64,000 nt of DNA from Anaerolinea sp. (GTDB lineage: Bacteria; Chloroflexota; Anaerolineae; Anaerolineales; Villigracilaceae): the NCBI GenBank assembly GCA_020047815.1, contig JAIFNG010000065.1, positions 41,059 through 105,058 of the forward strand, written 5' to 3'. Within the stretch, counting starts at the first letter, position 1, and every line of letters starts with the position of its first letter. Below the pieces are notes generated by a model that searched no databases, was not told where the DNA came from, and was given only the letters and a program-made list of their open reading frames with translations. Both the position numbers and the translations under genes were made by a program. This document shows, one piece after another, positions 51,231 to 59,040 of the stretch.

Positions 51231-52295
51231 AATCTCCTTCACCAATCCTGGTCCGCGATAGATCAGCCCCGAGTAAATTTGGATGAGTGTCGCGCCCATG
51301 TCCAGCCGCTTTTTCGCATCATCTGGATTCATGATTCCGCCGACGCTGACAATTGGAACAGCCCCATCCACCTTTTTGACCGTTTGATAAAGGACTGCTT
51401 CGCTCGCCTGCTTGAGCGGTTTACCGCTTAGTCCACCCGCCTCTCCCCTGAGAGTTGAACTCACGCCCTCGCGCCCCAAGGTGGTATTCGTCACAATGAT
51501 TCCATCCATCCTGGAACGCAGGATGGCCTCGATGGCACCATCGAGTTCGGCTTCACTCAGGTCGGGAGAAAGTTTGACGAGGATCGGTATGCGCTTCTTG
51601 TGATTCTTTTGTTCTATAACACGCTGCTGGTGCAGATGGTTAAGCAGGGTTTCCAGGGCGGCGCGGCTTTGGAGGTCGCGTAATCCCACGGTATTTGGTG
51701 AACTGACATTAATCGCCAAATAATCGGCATAGGCGCTAAAGTTTTGCAGCAATGCCAGGTAATCGAACACTGCCTCATCGTTGGGGGTATCCTTATTCCT
51801 GCCAAGATTGATCCCCAGCATGGCATCAGACACACGGCTAAAACCACGCCGCCGCCGCGCACCAAACCCAACAATTCGTTCTGCCAGATTCATTCGAAGT
51901 GCGGGATTCAACTCTATTTGCATGCGTTCGGTACCGAGGGATGGAAATCCCATCCGGTTGATGATTGCCTCATCCTCCACCAGGCGGAAAATGCGCGGAG
52001 AGGGATTTCCGGGTTGGGGGCGGGGTGTGACCGTCCCAATTTCCACATGACCAAACCCCAGCGCAGAAAGTCCGCGAATCGCAACACCATCCTTGTCATA
52101 TCCAGCCGCAATACCAACAGGATTTTTGAAGGTCAAGCCAAATGCCTCAACCGGTTTGGAGCGGGCGAAAAAAAGCAATTGCAGCATCCAGCGCGAAAGG
52201 GTAATGTTCCCGGCAAGACGCAATGCTCGAAGTGTAAGTTCGTGGGCGCGTTCGGGGTCAAGACGAAAAAGGGTGGGGTAGATGAGGTTGTACAT
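51216..52295 (-). CDS. pyrD: Dihydroorotate dehydrogenase (quinone), class 2
   Basis: 359-aa FMN enzyme of pyrimidine synthesis that passes electrons to membrane quinone. The N-terminal membrane-association helices (YPTLFRLDPERAHELTLRAL) define class 2. PVGIAAGYDKDGVAI, EIGTVTPRPQPGNPSPRIFR, NVSSPNTVGLRDLQ with the catalytic Ser, and VSVGGIMNPDDAKKRLDMGA are family motifs. It is separated from leuS by 21 bp on the same strand. Class 2 implies a respiratory quinone pool. Confidence 0.95.
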   Translation of the reverse strand: MYNLIYPTLFRLDPERAHELTLRALRLAGNITLSRWMLQLLFFARSKPVEAFGLTFKNPVGIAAGYDKDGVAIRGLSALGFGHVEIGTVTPRPQPGNPSPRIFRLVEDEAIINRMGFPSLGTERMQIELNPALRMNLAERIVGFGARRRRGFSRVSDAMLGINLGRNKDTPNDEAVFDYLALLQNFSAYADYLAINVSSPNTVGLRDLQSRAALETLLNHLHQQRVIEQKNHKKRIPILVKLSPDLSEAELDGAIEAILRSRMDGIIVTNTTLGREGVSSTLRGEAGGLSGKPLKQASEAVLYQTVKKVDGAVPIVSVGGIMNPDDAKKRLDMGATLIQIYSGLIYRGPGLVKEILRHI

Positions 52296-52316
52296 TAAGC
52301 CTTATCCAACAGAAAA

Positions 52317-55226
52317 CTATACAACCACACTTACCAATCTTCCCTTCACCACGATCACCTTTTTGGGTTCTTTGCCTTCAAGTGACTTCACCACACCTGT
52401 CGCAGCCAGCGCCGCAGACTTGATTTCGTCTTCCGTTGCTTCGGCTGGGACGGTGATCCTGTCACGCACCTTTCCGTTGATCTGGACAGGCAGATCGATA
52501 GTGTCTTCCCTTGTTGCAGACTCGTCCACTGCAGGCCACTGCTGTGTGTGGACTGAATACGGCTTGCCAAGCTGTGACCACAGTTCTTCGGCAATGTGCG
52601 GGGTAACAGGCGCCATCATTCTTAAATAGATTTCCTGGGCTTCCTGCCATTCAACACTGCCAGCTGCGCCCGCTTCGCGCGCCTTGTACATTTCGTTCAT
52701 CAATTCCATCAGGGAAGAAATGATCGTATTGAATTCAAAATTTTCAAAATCACGAGTCACCTTGCGCAGGGTCTGGTGAACCTTTCTTCTTAAAACCTTT
52801 AGGGTCTCTGAAGAAGCCAGGGGTTTATCAGGCACAGGATCGGTAAACAACGTCCACACGCGGCGAACCCAGCGCACAGATCCCTCAATGCCTTGCGAGT
52901 CCCAGGGCGCACCCATTTCCCAACGCGCAAAGAACATGATGTAGGCGCGCACGCTGTCTGCACCATATTTATTAACCAGCACATCGGGCGCGATCACATT
53001 GCCCTTGCTCTTCGACATCTTGTCGCCGTCTTCCCCCAAAACCATGCCTTGATTACGCAATTGCAGCATTGGCTCATTGCCTTTGACAACACCCGCATCA
53101 CGCAGCGCCTTGTGGAAGAAGCGCGTGTACAACAAATGCATGGTGGCGTGCTCAATGCCGCCCGTATATGTATCAACAGGCATCCAATAATCATACTCGG
53201 CAGCGTCAAACGGGCCCTGATCATATTTCGGCGACAAATAACGCAGGTGATACCAGGACGAACACATGAACGTATCCATCGTATCTGTTTCGCGGATAGC
53301 CGCTCCGCCACAAATGGGGCAGGTCGTATGCTTCCATGTGGGGTGCAGCTTCAACGGACTTTCACCGGTCGGGCGCCACTCCACATCCTCGGGCAGCAGC
53401 ACAGGCAATTGATCGTCAGGCACGGGATTCCAGCCATGCTCCTCGCAGCGCACCATCGGGATCGGCGCACCCCAATATCGCTGGCGGCTGATCAACCAAT
53501 CGCGATAACGATAGTTAACTGACTCCCTGCCAATGCCTTGTTGGGTCAGCCAATCCAACACCGCCGCAATACTTGGATTCTTTCTTCCTTTTTCGGTGTT
53601 GACCCTTGTTCCGTTCAACATGCCTGAATTGATCATGACACCGTTGCCAATATAAGCAGCATTTAGTTCCCCCTGCTCAACCTCACCTTCAGGCTGAATG
53701 ACAGGCACAATGGGCAGTTCATATTTCTTGGCAAATGCAAAGTCGCGTTCATCGTGGGCGGGGACAGCCATGATCGCGCCGGTACCGTAGGAGATCAAAA
53801 CATAATCCGCGATCCAGATCGGGATGCGGGCCTGATTGACTGGATTAATGGCATAGGCACCCGTAAACACGCCCGTCTTTTCCTTATCCGCTGCGCCGCG
53901 TTGAATATCTGTTTGGCGTGCGGCTTGCGCTTTATATTCTTCAACAGCGGCTCGATACTCCTCCGTTGTGATTTTATTAACCAGCGGAAGTTCGGGAGAG
54001 AACACCATGAACGTTGCACCCCACAACGTATCAGGACGAGTGGTAAATATCTCAATATCGTCGCCCTGCTCTGTTTTGAAAACAACCGAAGCCCCCTCAG
54101 AGCGGTCGATCCAATTGGTCTGCAATGTCTTAACCGTCTGAGGCCAGTCAATGCCGTCAAAATTCAGCAGTTCATCGGCATATTGAGTCGCCTTGAAGAA
54201 CCATTGATCCAGATCTTTTTTAATGACCGGCGTATTGCAGCGCTCACAATGACGGTCATCACCCCAAACCTGCTCACGCGCCAGTGTGGTATTGCAGTTC
54301 GGACACCAGTCTACAGCAGACATTTTGCGGTACGCCAATCCTGCCTTGTATAGCTGGATGAAGAACCATTCCGTCCATTTGTAATATTCGGGCGCGGCGG
54401 ATACAGCCTCACGTTCCCAGTCGAACATGGCGCCCATTGACCGCATCTGCCTGCGCATGCGCTCGATATTTTGGAACGTGCGCGTCATCGGATGGACACC
54501 ATCTCGAATCGCCGCATTTTCCGCAGGCAGGCCGAACGCATCAAAGCCCATCGGAAACAACACGTTATAGCCCTTCATCCGCATGTAACGCGCGCGCGCA
54601 TCGGAGGGAGTCATTGCATACCAGTGACCGATATGCAGGTCTCCGCTGGGATAAGGCAGCATGGTCAACGCATAATGTTTCGGCCGGGAATTGTCAATTA
54701 CCGAGCGATATAACTGATCCGCTTCCCACTTATCCTGCCATTTCTTTTCAATGGTTTGTGGATTATAGGATTTATCCTGGCGTGGTTTTTCTTCAGCAAC
54801 AGAAGGGGTTTTCACAGCCACGATCTCCATTGGCTTTTCAACCACAGGTACAACTGCCTTCACAGGCTTTGGCGCAACGATCACGGCCTTGATTTTTTCA
54901 GGAGCCGCCTGAATCGCCAGGGTCTTTGGCGTGGATTTCCTTACCTTTGAAGGCGCCTTGACGGCTGGCTTGCGCAATATCTTCTTTGCAACGACCTTCT
55001 TTGCAGCGGCCTTTTTTGCAGCCTCCTTCTTTGGAGCCGTCTTCAATGTACTCTTTGCCGGAATCGGTTTGACCGCCTTTTTTACCGAAGCCTTTTTATC
55101 CTTTTGTGCTGATACAACCGCAGGCTTGACAGTCTTTACAACCTGACTGGCTGCTTTCTTTGTTTTTTCTGTATTATTTTTGGGAGTTGCTTTTTTCTTT
55201 ACTTCTGGTTTCTTTTTTACAGTCAT
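52317..55226 (-). CDS. leuS: Leucyl-tRNA synthetase with Lys/Ala/Pro-rich N-terminal tail
   Basis: 969-aa class I synthetase. The catalytic core begins near residue 153 (SYNPQTIEKKWQDKWE). HIGH is H198-H201, zinc-type cysteines are in WCPNCNTT and HCERCNTP, the editing domain has FTTRPDTLWGATFM and MAVPAHDERD, and KMSKS starts at K736. Residues 1-152 form a basic low-complexity tail like histone H1 (KKEAAKKAAAKK), absent from standard LeuRS. GAGG before the ATG at 55226 supports translation of the tail. Control is by the T-box upstream. Confidence 0.95.
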   Translation of the reverse strand: MTVKKKPEVKKKATPKNNTEKTKKAASQVVKTVKPAVVSAQKDKKASVKKAVKPIPAKSTLKTAPKKEAAKKAAAKKVVAKKILRKPAVKAPSKVRKSTPKTLAIQAAPEKIKAVIVAPKPVKAVVPVVEKPMEIVAVKTPSVAEEKPRQDKSYNPQTIEKKWQDKWEADQLYRSVIDNSRPKHYALTMLPYPSGDLHIGHWYAMTPSDARARYMRMKGYNVLFPMGFDAFGLPAENAAIRDGVHPMTRTFQNIERMRRQMRSMGAMFDWEREAVSAAPEYYKWTEWFFIQLYKAGLAYRKMSAVDWCPNCNTTLAREQVWGDDRHCERCNTPVIKKDLDQWFFKATQYADELLNFDGIDWPQTVKTLQTNWIDRSEGASVVFKTEQGDDIEIFTTRPDTLWGATFMVFSPELPLVNKITTEEYRAAVEEYKAQAARQTDIQRGAADKEKTGVFTGAYAINPVNQARIPIWIADYVLISYGTGAIMAVPAHDERDFAFAKKYELPIVPVIQPEGEVEQGELNAAYIGNGVMINSGMLNGTRVNTEKGRKNPSIAAVLDWLTQQGIGRESVNYRYRDWLISRQRYWGAPIPMVRCEEHGWNPVPDDQLPVLLPEDVEWRPTGESPLKLHPTWKHTTCPICGGAAIRETDTMDTFMCSSWYHLRYLSPKYDQGPFDAAEYDYWMPVDTYTGGIEHATMHLLYTRFFHKALRDAGVVKGNEPMLQLRNQGMVLGEDGDKMSKSKGNVIAPDVLVNKYGADSVRAYIMFFARWEMGAPWDSQGIEGSVRWVRRVWTLFTDPVPDKPLASSETLKVLRRKVHQTLRKVTRDFENFEFNTIISSLMELMNEMYKAREAGAAGSVEWQEAQEIYLRMMAPVTPHIAEELWSQLGKPYSVHTQQWPAVDESATREDTIDLPVQINGKVRDRITVPAEATEDEIKSAALAATGVVKSLEGKEPKKVIVVKGRLVSVVV

Positions 55227-55247
55227 TCTTACCTCATCATAAATTTA

Positions 55248-55322
55248 TGTCATTGCGAATGGACTCTCTATACAAGTGAGTCAGTTATCTGTTCACAGGA
55301 GCCCGCATAGGACGCAATGATG
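55248..55322. repeat. MITE/REP-like inverted-repeat element, copy 3
   Basis: The 75-bp element is bounded by TGTCATTGCG (55248-55257) and CGCAATGATG (55313-55322), inverted with two mismatches. It sits in the leuS leader between the T-box terminator and the start codon. Confidence 0.5.
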
Positions 55323-55335
55323 TGATTGGATTAAA

Positions 55336-55650
55336 CAAAAATTCCTTCATCCACAATAGGGACGAAGGAAAACTCCGCGGTACCACCCAAATTACGTCAG
55401 ACAACTAACGTCACTTTGCTGCTATAACGGGCGTTCCCGTCACCAACTATCCGCGATCGGTTCGCGTTTCACCAGTGAAGTTCTCCTGCGGCCACACTCA
55501 GGAGAAACAGGCGAGTTCAGCCTTTTGACCACATCCTGAGTTTGTAAAAAGTCGCTCAAGGCGAGTCTCTGCGCTCCCGATGGGCACCTGGCGCTGGGCT
55601 TCCACCTCACTCTCCCAACTCGCTGACGGGATGACCTACTACTCCTGCCA
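55336..55650 (-). ncRNA. T-box riboswitch (leucine) controlling leuS
   Basis: On the minus strand the diagnostic T-box sequence GGGTGGTACCGCGG lies at 55388-55375 and is followed by a terminator (TTCCTTC 55348-55342 pairing with GAAGGAA 55370-55364, then ATTTTTG). The upstream Stem I region extends to about 55650. A Leu codon CTC at 55565-55563 (context GAGACTCGCC) is the likely specifier; CTT and TTG triplets follow close by. Uncharged tRNA-Leu binding would allow antitermination into leuS. The 5' boundary is approximate. Confidence 0.88.
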
Positions 55651-55702
55651 TAACTTTTAATGTAACCTGACAGGCCTTCAAAACCTGTCCAGGTTTTTCA
55701 AT

Positions 55703-55778
55703 TGGTGGACCCAGAGGGATTCGAACCCTCGACCTTCTCAATGCCATTGAGACGCGCTCCCAACTGCGCTATGGGCCC
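55703..55778 (-). tRNA. tRNA-Ala (anticodon GGC)
   Basis: The 76-nt cloverleaf with acceptor GGGCCCA/TGGGTCC, D-arm AGCGCAGTTGGGAGCGC, anticodon loop ATGGCAT (anticodon at 55743-55745), T-loop GGTTCGAATCC and an encoded CCA end. It reads GCC/GCU codons. Confidence 0.95.
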
Positions 55779-55841
55779 ATAGGATCGTTATCAATTTTGA
55801 AAACCAGTTTGTTCAGTGACTGATAACTGGTTACTGAACAG

Positions 55842-55914
55842 TGGACCTGAGGGGATTCGAACCCCTGACCTCCTCAGTGCGATTGAGGCGCGCTCCCAAC
55901 TGCGCTACAGGCCC
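55842..55914 (-). tRNA. tRNA-Ala (anticodon CGC)
   Basis: The 73-nt cloverleaf with acceptor GGGCCTG/CAGGTCC and anticodon loop ATCGCAC (anticodon at 55879-55881). T-loop GGTTCGAATCC. CCA is not encoded, unlike the neighbouring tRNA-Ala. It reads GCG. Confidence 0.95.
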
Positions 55915-56002
55915 TTGTTAACAAGGCGAAGCGTATTCTACCTGAGGCATTTGGGAATGTCAATGCAGAAAGGAATCCAGAATCGTTCGCCATTGCTCCC
56001 GC

Positions 56003-57262
56003 TTAAACCGTTCGCAGGGTCACACTGAAGGTTGATCCTTTTCCTTCTCCAGCTGACTCTGCCCAGATTCTGCCTCCCTGCGATTCGATCAAACCCTTTG
56101 CAATGGTGAGCCCTATGCCCAGACCTCCATAATGACGGGTATGCGGCGGCTCGATCTGATAAAACTCTTCAAATACTTTTTGCAATTTATCGGTGGGGAT
56201 CCCTATGCCGTGATCCTGCACCCACACCAACACCTGTTTTTCCTGCCTGGCGGCGCCAACGGTGATCTCTGTTTCTGCCGCTGAAAAACGAATGGCGTTA
56301 TTGAGCAGGTTGACAAACGCCAGCGCCGTTTTCTCCGGGTCCACATTTACATAAATGGGTTCATCCTGATAATCCAGAACCAGCCGCATGTCTCGGCGCG
56401 CGGCAGCATATTTAATTTCATCAAGAGCGTAATTCAAAACACTCTGGATGGGAACTTTCGTCTGCCGCATCTCCATCTCGTCGGCTTGAAGCAGGGTCAG
56501 GTTGTTCATTTGGTCAAGGATTGAGCGCATCTGCGCTGCCGCGCCCATCACATGGTTGACATGATCCGTTGTCTCGTCACTGGCGCCGTCCTGCAGGAAA
56601 GACGCATACCCCATAATAACGCTCAACGGAGTCCGCAGTTCGTGTGAAGCCAGTGAGAGGAAATTACTCTTGATCTGGTTTGTTACCTTGACCTTCTCCA
56701 ACGCCTGCTGTGTTGCCCGCAGCAAACGCGCATTGTTGATGGCAATTGCGGCATGAGCCGCAATGACCGAAAGTATCGCCACATCGCCGCCATCGAACTC
56801 CCCCTCACGTTTATTGACAGCCTCCAGTACGCCCATTGTGCGATCCTTGATGGGCATTGGCACGCCAAGCAAAGATTTGATCTTGAATTTTATATGTTCG
56901 GAAACCTGGGAATAATGACGCGGGTCCTGTTCTGCATTATTTAGGATGATCGGCTGGCTGGTGCGGAAGATGGTTCCTGCCAGGCTGCTGTCTATGGGAA
57001 CAGGGATCTCCGCCAGCTGCGCCGGATCTGACCCGGTGGACGCGGCAAAGTAGAGACGTGGATTGTGTTCATCGTAGAGAAGAATGGATGCGGCTTCGCA
57101 CTCCAACAGTTCTGTGGCGGTGGCGGTAATCCGTTGAAGCAGTTCGTCGAGGTCAAGCGTGGAGTTTAGCGTAACGCTCAATTCCACCAGGCGCAGCAGT
57201 GATTTGTTGCGTCCCTCAAGGTCTTTGAGTTGTCCTGATTTTAAAAGAGTGATCATGTGCAT
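56003..57262 (-). CDS. GAF-domain sensor histidine kinase (soluble)
   Basis: 419-aa cytoplasmic sensor. A GAF domain occupies about residues 30-175 (ELLECEAASILLYDEH, KSLLGVPMPIKDRTMGVLEAVNK). The HisKA dimerisation domain has the phospho-acceptor His in SLASHELRTPLSVIMGY near residue 210. The ATPase domain has NLLNNAIRF (N box), VQDHGIGIP (G1) and YGGLGIGLTIAKGLI (G2). No membrane segment is present, so it senses an internal signal. No response regulator is adjacent. It starts at 57262 or two codons later. Confidence 0.9.
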   Translation of the reverse strand: MHMITLLKSGQLKDLEGRNKSLLRLVELSVTLNSTLDLDELLQRITATATELLECEAASILLYDEHNPRLYFAASTGSDPAQLAEIPVPIDSSLAGTIFRTSQPIILNNAEQDPRHYSQVSEHIKFKIKSLLGVPMPIKDRTMGVLEAVNKREGEFDGGDVAILSVIAAHAAIAINNARLLRATQQALEKVKVTNQIKSNFLSLASHELRTPLSVIMGYASFLQDGASDETTDHVNHVMGAAAQMRSILDQMNNLTLLQADEMEMRQTKVPIQSVLNYALDEIKYAAARRDMRLVLDYQDEPIYVNVDPEKTALAFVNLLNNAIRFSAAETEITVGAARQEKQVLVWVQDHGIGIPTDKLQKVFEEFYQIEPPHTRHYGGLGIGLTIAKGLIESQGGRIWAESAGEGKGSTFSVTLRTV

Positions 57263-57302
57263 AGTGTATCGTCTTTTTCAAGTGAATTCAATACAGATCA
57301 AA

Positions 57303-57336
57303 AAGCAGGTGAAGGGGAACCAGCCTTCACCTGCTT
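57303..57336 (-). terminator. Terminator after the small secreted protein gene
   Basis: AAGCAGGTGAAGG (57303-57315) pairs perfectly with CCTTCACCTGCTT (57324-57336); a T-run follows on the minus strand. Confidence 0.85.
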
Positions 57337-57373
57337 GATATTTACCTCCTTTCGTATTGATGGATCACATAAT

Positions 57374-57868
57374 TTATTGGTCAGCAGTTTGAGTGGGTGG
57401 AATGCCGGGTTTGCCGTCGTGCGGGCCGTCAAAACCAAATCCATGCCCGCTGAGGAAGCCTTTATCAAGACCTTCCAATAGCCAGTCGGCTTTCTCCTGT
57501 GAGATGGAACCATTGGCAATGCCCGCTTCGATGTCTGCGCGTATCTTCACTGCATGAGCAGCGCTGATCGCGTCCTTCACATCCTGGATATCCACACCAG
57601 CGGTGGCTGCCAGATCCTCGAGCGTCCTGCCCTCCTTCAGTGCAGCAGAAAGTTCGCTGGATGTCATGCCAAGGATGGCTGAAGCAGCGGTCAGTTCGGT
57701 CTCACCCATGCCGCGTTTGCCTCCACGATCAGGTCTGTCGCCTGGTTGTCCAGCGGCGGGGGTGGATGGCTCATTATCCTGCGCGAAGGCGGTGGTTACA
57801 CTTGCCGCGCCGAATAACATTGCAATCGCCAGCAATCCGCCAAGGACGATTGAGATTTTCTTTTTCAT
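57374..57868 (-). CDS. Small secreted protein (DUF2680-like)
   Basis: 164-aa exported protein. The signal peptide MKKKISIVLGGLLAIAMLFG ends near an AFA-QD cleavage site at residue 29. The mature part has a Pro/Gly-rich stretch, then two short helical repeats (ASAILGMTSSELSAALKEG, LEDLAATAGVDIQDVKDAI) and QEKADWLLEGLDKG, resembling DUF2680 proteins. Function unknown. GAGG precedes the ATG. It is terminated by its own hairpin. Confidence 0.7.
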   Translation of the reverse strand: MKKKISIVLGGLLAIAMLFGAASVTTAFAQDNEPSTPAAGQPGDRPDRGGKRGMGETELTAASAILGMTSSELSAALKEGRTLEDLAATAGVDIQDVKDAISAAHAVKIRADIEAGIANGSISQEKADWLLEGLDKGFLSGHGFGFDGPHDGKPGIPPTQTADQ

Positions 57869-57989
57869 ATTTTTTACACCTCATTTTTCATTTTCTGGTT
57901 GGAGCGCCTCCAACCTTCGCTAATGATATTTGAGCCGTGTAATCGGGATATGTCCAACTTATAAAGAAATTGTGTGCCTTTCGGAAATA

Positions 57990-58017
57990 AATACGCCCTG
58001 CCTGAGCAGGGCGTATT
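57990..58017 (-). terminator. Terminator after the MerR gene
   Basis: AATACGCCCTGC (57990-58001) and GCAGGGCGTATT (58006-58017) are perfect arms with a 4-base loop; T-rich sequence follows on the minus strand. Confidence 0.85.
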
Positions 58018-58044
58018 ATGTTTAAAGTTTGGGAGCTGTGCCTG

Positions 58045-58860
58045 CTAGATCTTCTCAACGGGGAACTGTATCTCGGTCACAGTTTCCGGGTCTGCCTGGC
58101 TGCCGTTCTTCGCCGGGTTAAGATAGACTTCACGGCACGGACCAACAATACGGTAGCCGTTGGAGTCCAGCCATTTGATGATGGCATTGTACGCCTCGTT
58201 AAGCGTGTCAAAAGGTCCGTTGTGAATTGCGCAAGCCATAGTCACCGCAGGAAGGGTTTTTACTTTGATGCGCTGCGACTCTGGCAGCTCACCATCAATT
58301 GGCTCACATACTTCCAGATCCCAATCCCGCTCCTTGTAATCTTCATCATGATAGAGGGTAAAGCAGGTACCATTTGGGCGGATGCGGTGCAGTGCCAGAT
58401 AGCCTTCCAACTCACCCCATAGTGCACCCTGATCGGGCGGGGTAGGCACAACTGCGCGGACGGAAGCAGCTTTAACCGCCTGCACTTTCTTTATAAGGAC
58501 ATCATACTTGGACATGTTATTCTCCTGTTCCATTTGTCTCAGTCGGGACTCGATGCGCGCCAGGCGTTCGGTTTCGTCGCACACTCTTTGGCGGGCTTCC
58601 ACCTGGCGCAGTTTGAGCATTCCGCGCATCTGCTCCAGGGACAAGCCATCATCAAGCAGACGACCGATATCCTCCAGAGAAAAGCCCAATTCTTTGAGTG
58701 CCAGAATGCGGTTCAACAACGACAACTGGCTGTACTCATAGAGACGATAGCCCGTAGATCGATCCACGGCAACAGGTTTTAGCAAACCCATTTCATCGTA
58801 ATACCGCAGCGTTTTAACCGAGACACAACTGAGTTTTGAAAAATCACCGATTCGAATCAT
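58045..58860 (-). CDS. MerR family regulator with GyrI-like effector domain
   Basis: 271-aa transcription activator. The MerR winged helix is at residues 1-70 (MIRIGDFSKLSCVSVKTLRYYDEMG, GYRLYEYSQL), a coiled coil at 75-120, and a GyrI-like ligand-binding domain from about 125 (AVVPTPPDQGALWGELEGYL to the C-terminus). This is the BmrR/BltR layout, which senses hydrophobic drugs. The ATG at 58860 lies at the predicted transcription start of a 19-bp-spacer promoter, so it is probably autoregulated and leaderless. The nearby target gene is not evident. Confidence 0.9.
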   Translation of the reverse strand: MIRIGDFSKLSCVSVKTLRYYDEMGLLKPVAVDRSTGYRLYEYSQLSLLNRILALKELGFSLEDIGRLLDDGLSLEQMRGMLKLRQVEARQRVCDETERLARIESRLRQMEQENNMSKYDVLIKKVQAVKAASVRAVVPTPPDQGALWGELEGYLALHRIRPNGTCFTLYHDEDYKERDWDLEVCEPIDGELPESQRIKVKTLPAVTMACAIHNGPFDTLNEAYNAIIKWLDSNGYRIVGPCREVYLNPAKNGSQADPETVTEIQFPVEKI

Positions 58861-58866
58861 GCTGTT

Positions 58867-58897
58867 CTTATACACCTTCCAGCAACAGGAGAGTCAA
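58867..58897 (-). promoter_or_regulatory. MerR-type promoter with 19-bp spacer
   Basis: Minus strand: TTGACT (58897-58892), 19-bp spacer (58891-58873) and TATAAG (58872-58867). The spacer has a partial dyad (CTCTCC/GGAAGG), typical of MerR-family operators. Transcription would begin at about the MerR ATG. Confidence 0.75.
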
Positions 58898-58943
58898 GAG
58901 CAAATCCCTGCCCATTTTATGGTCATTTCGTGCTTTTTACCAC

Positions 58944-58972
58944 TTGACCTTCGCCCTTTCCCGTCCTACAAT
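58944..58972 (+). promoter_or_regulatory. Promoter of the SHMT-GcvT fusion
   Basis: TTGACC (58944-58949), 17-bp spacer, TACAAT (58967-58972). The leader is about 60 nt, too short for a glycine riboswitch. Confidence 0.6.
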
Positions 58973-59040
58973 ATAAGTTGTCTGACAAATAAATACTCGT
59001 GAAAAACACGATCCGATCATTTTACCCAAGGAGATTCATG

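Noticed and set aside
55816..56028. 70-codon plus-strand frame over the second tRNA
   Set aside because: It is the complement of tRNA-Ala(CGC) and flanking sequence, not a protein gene.
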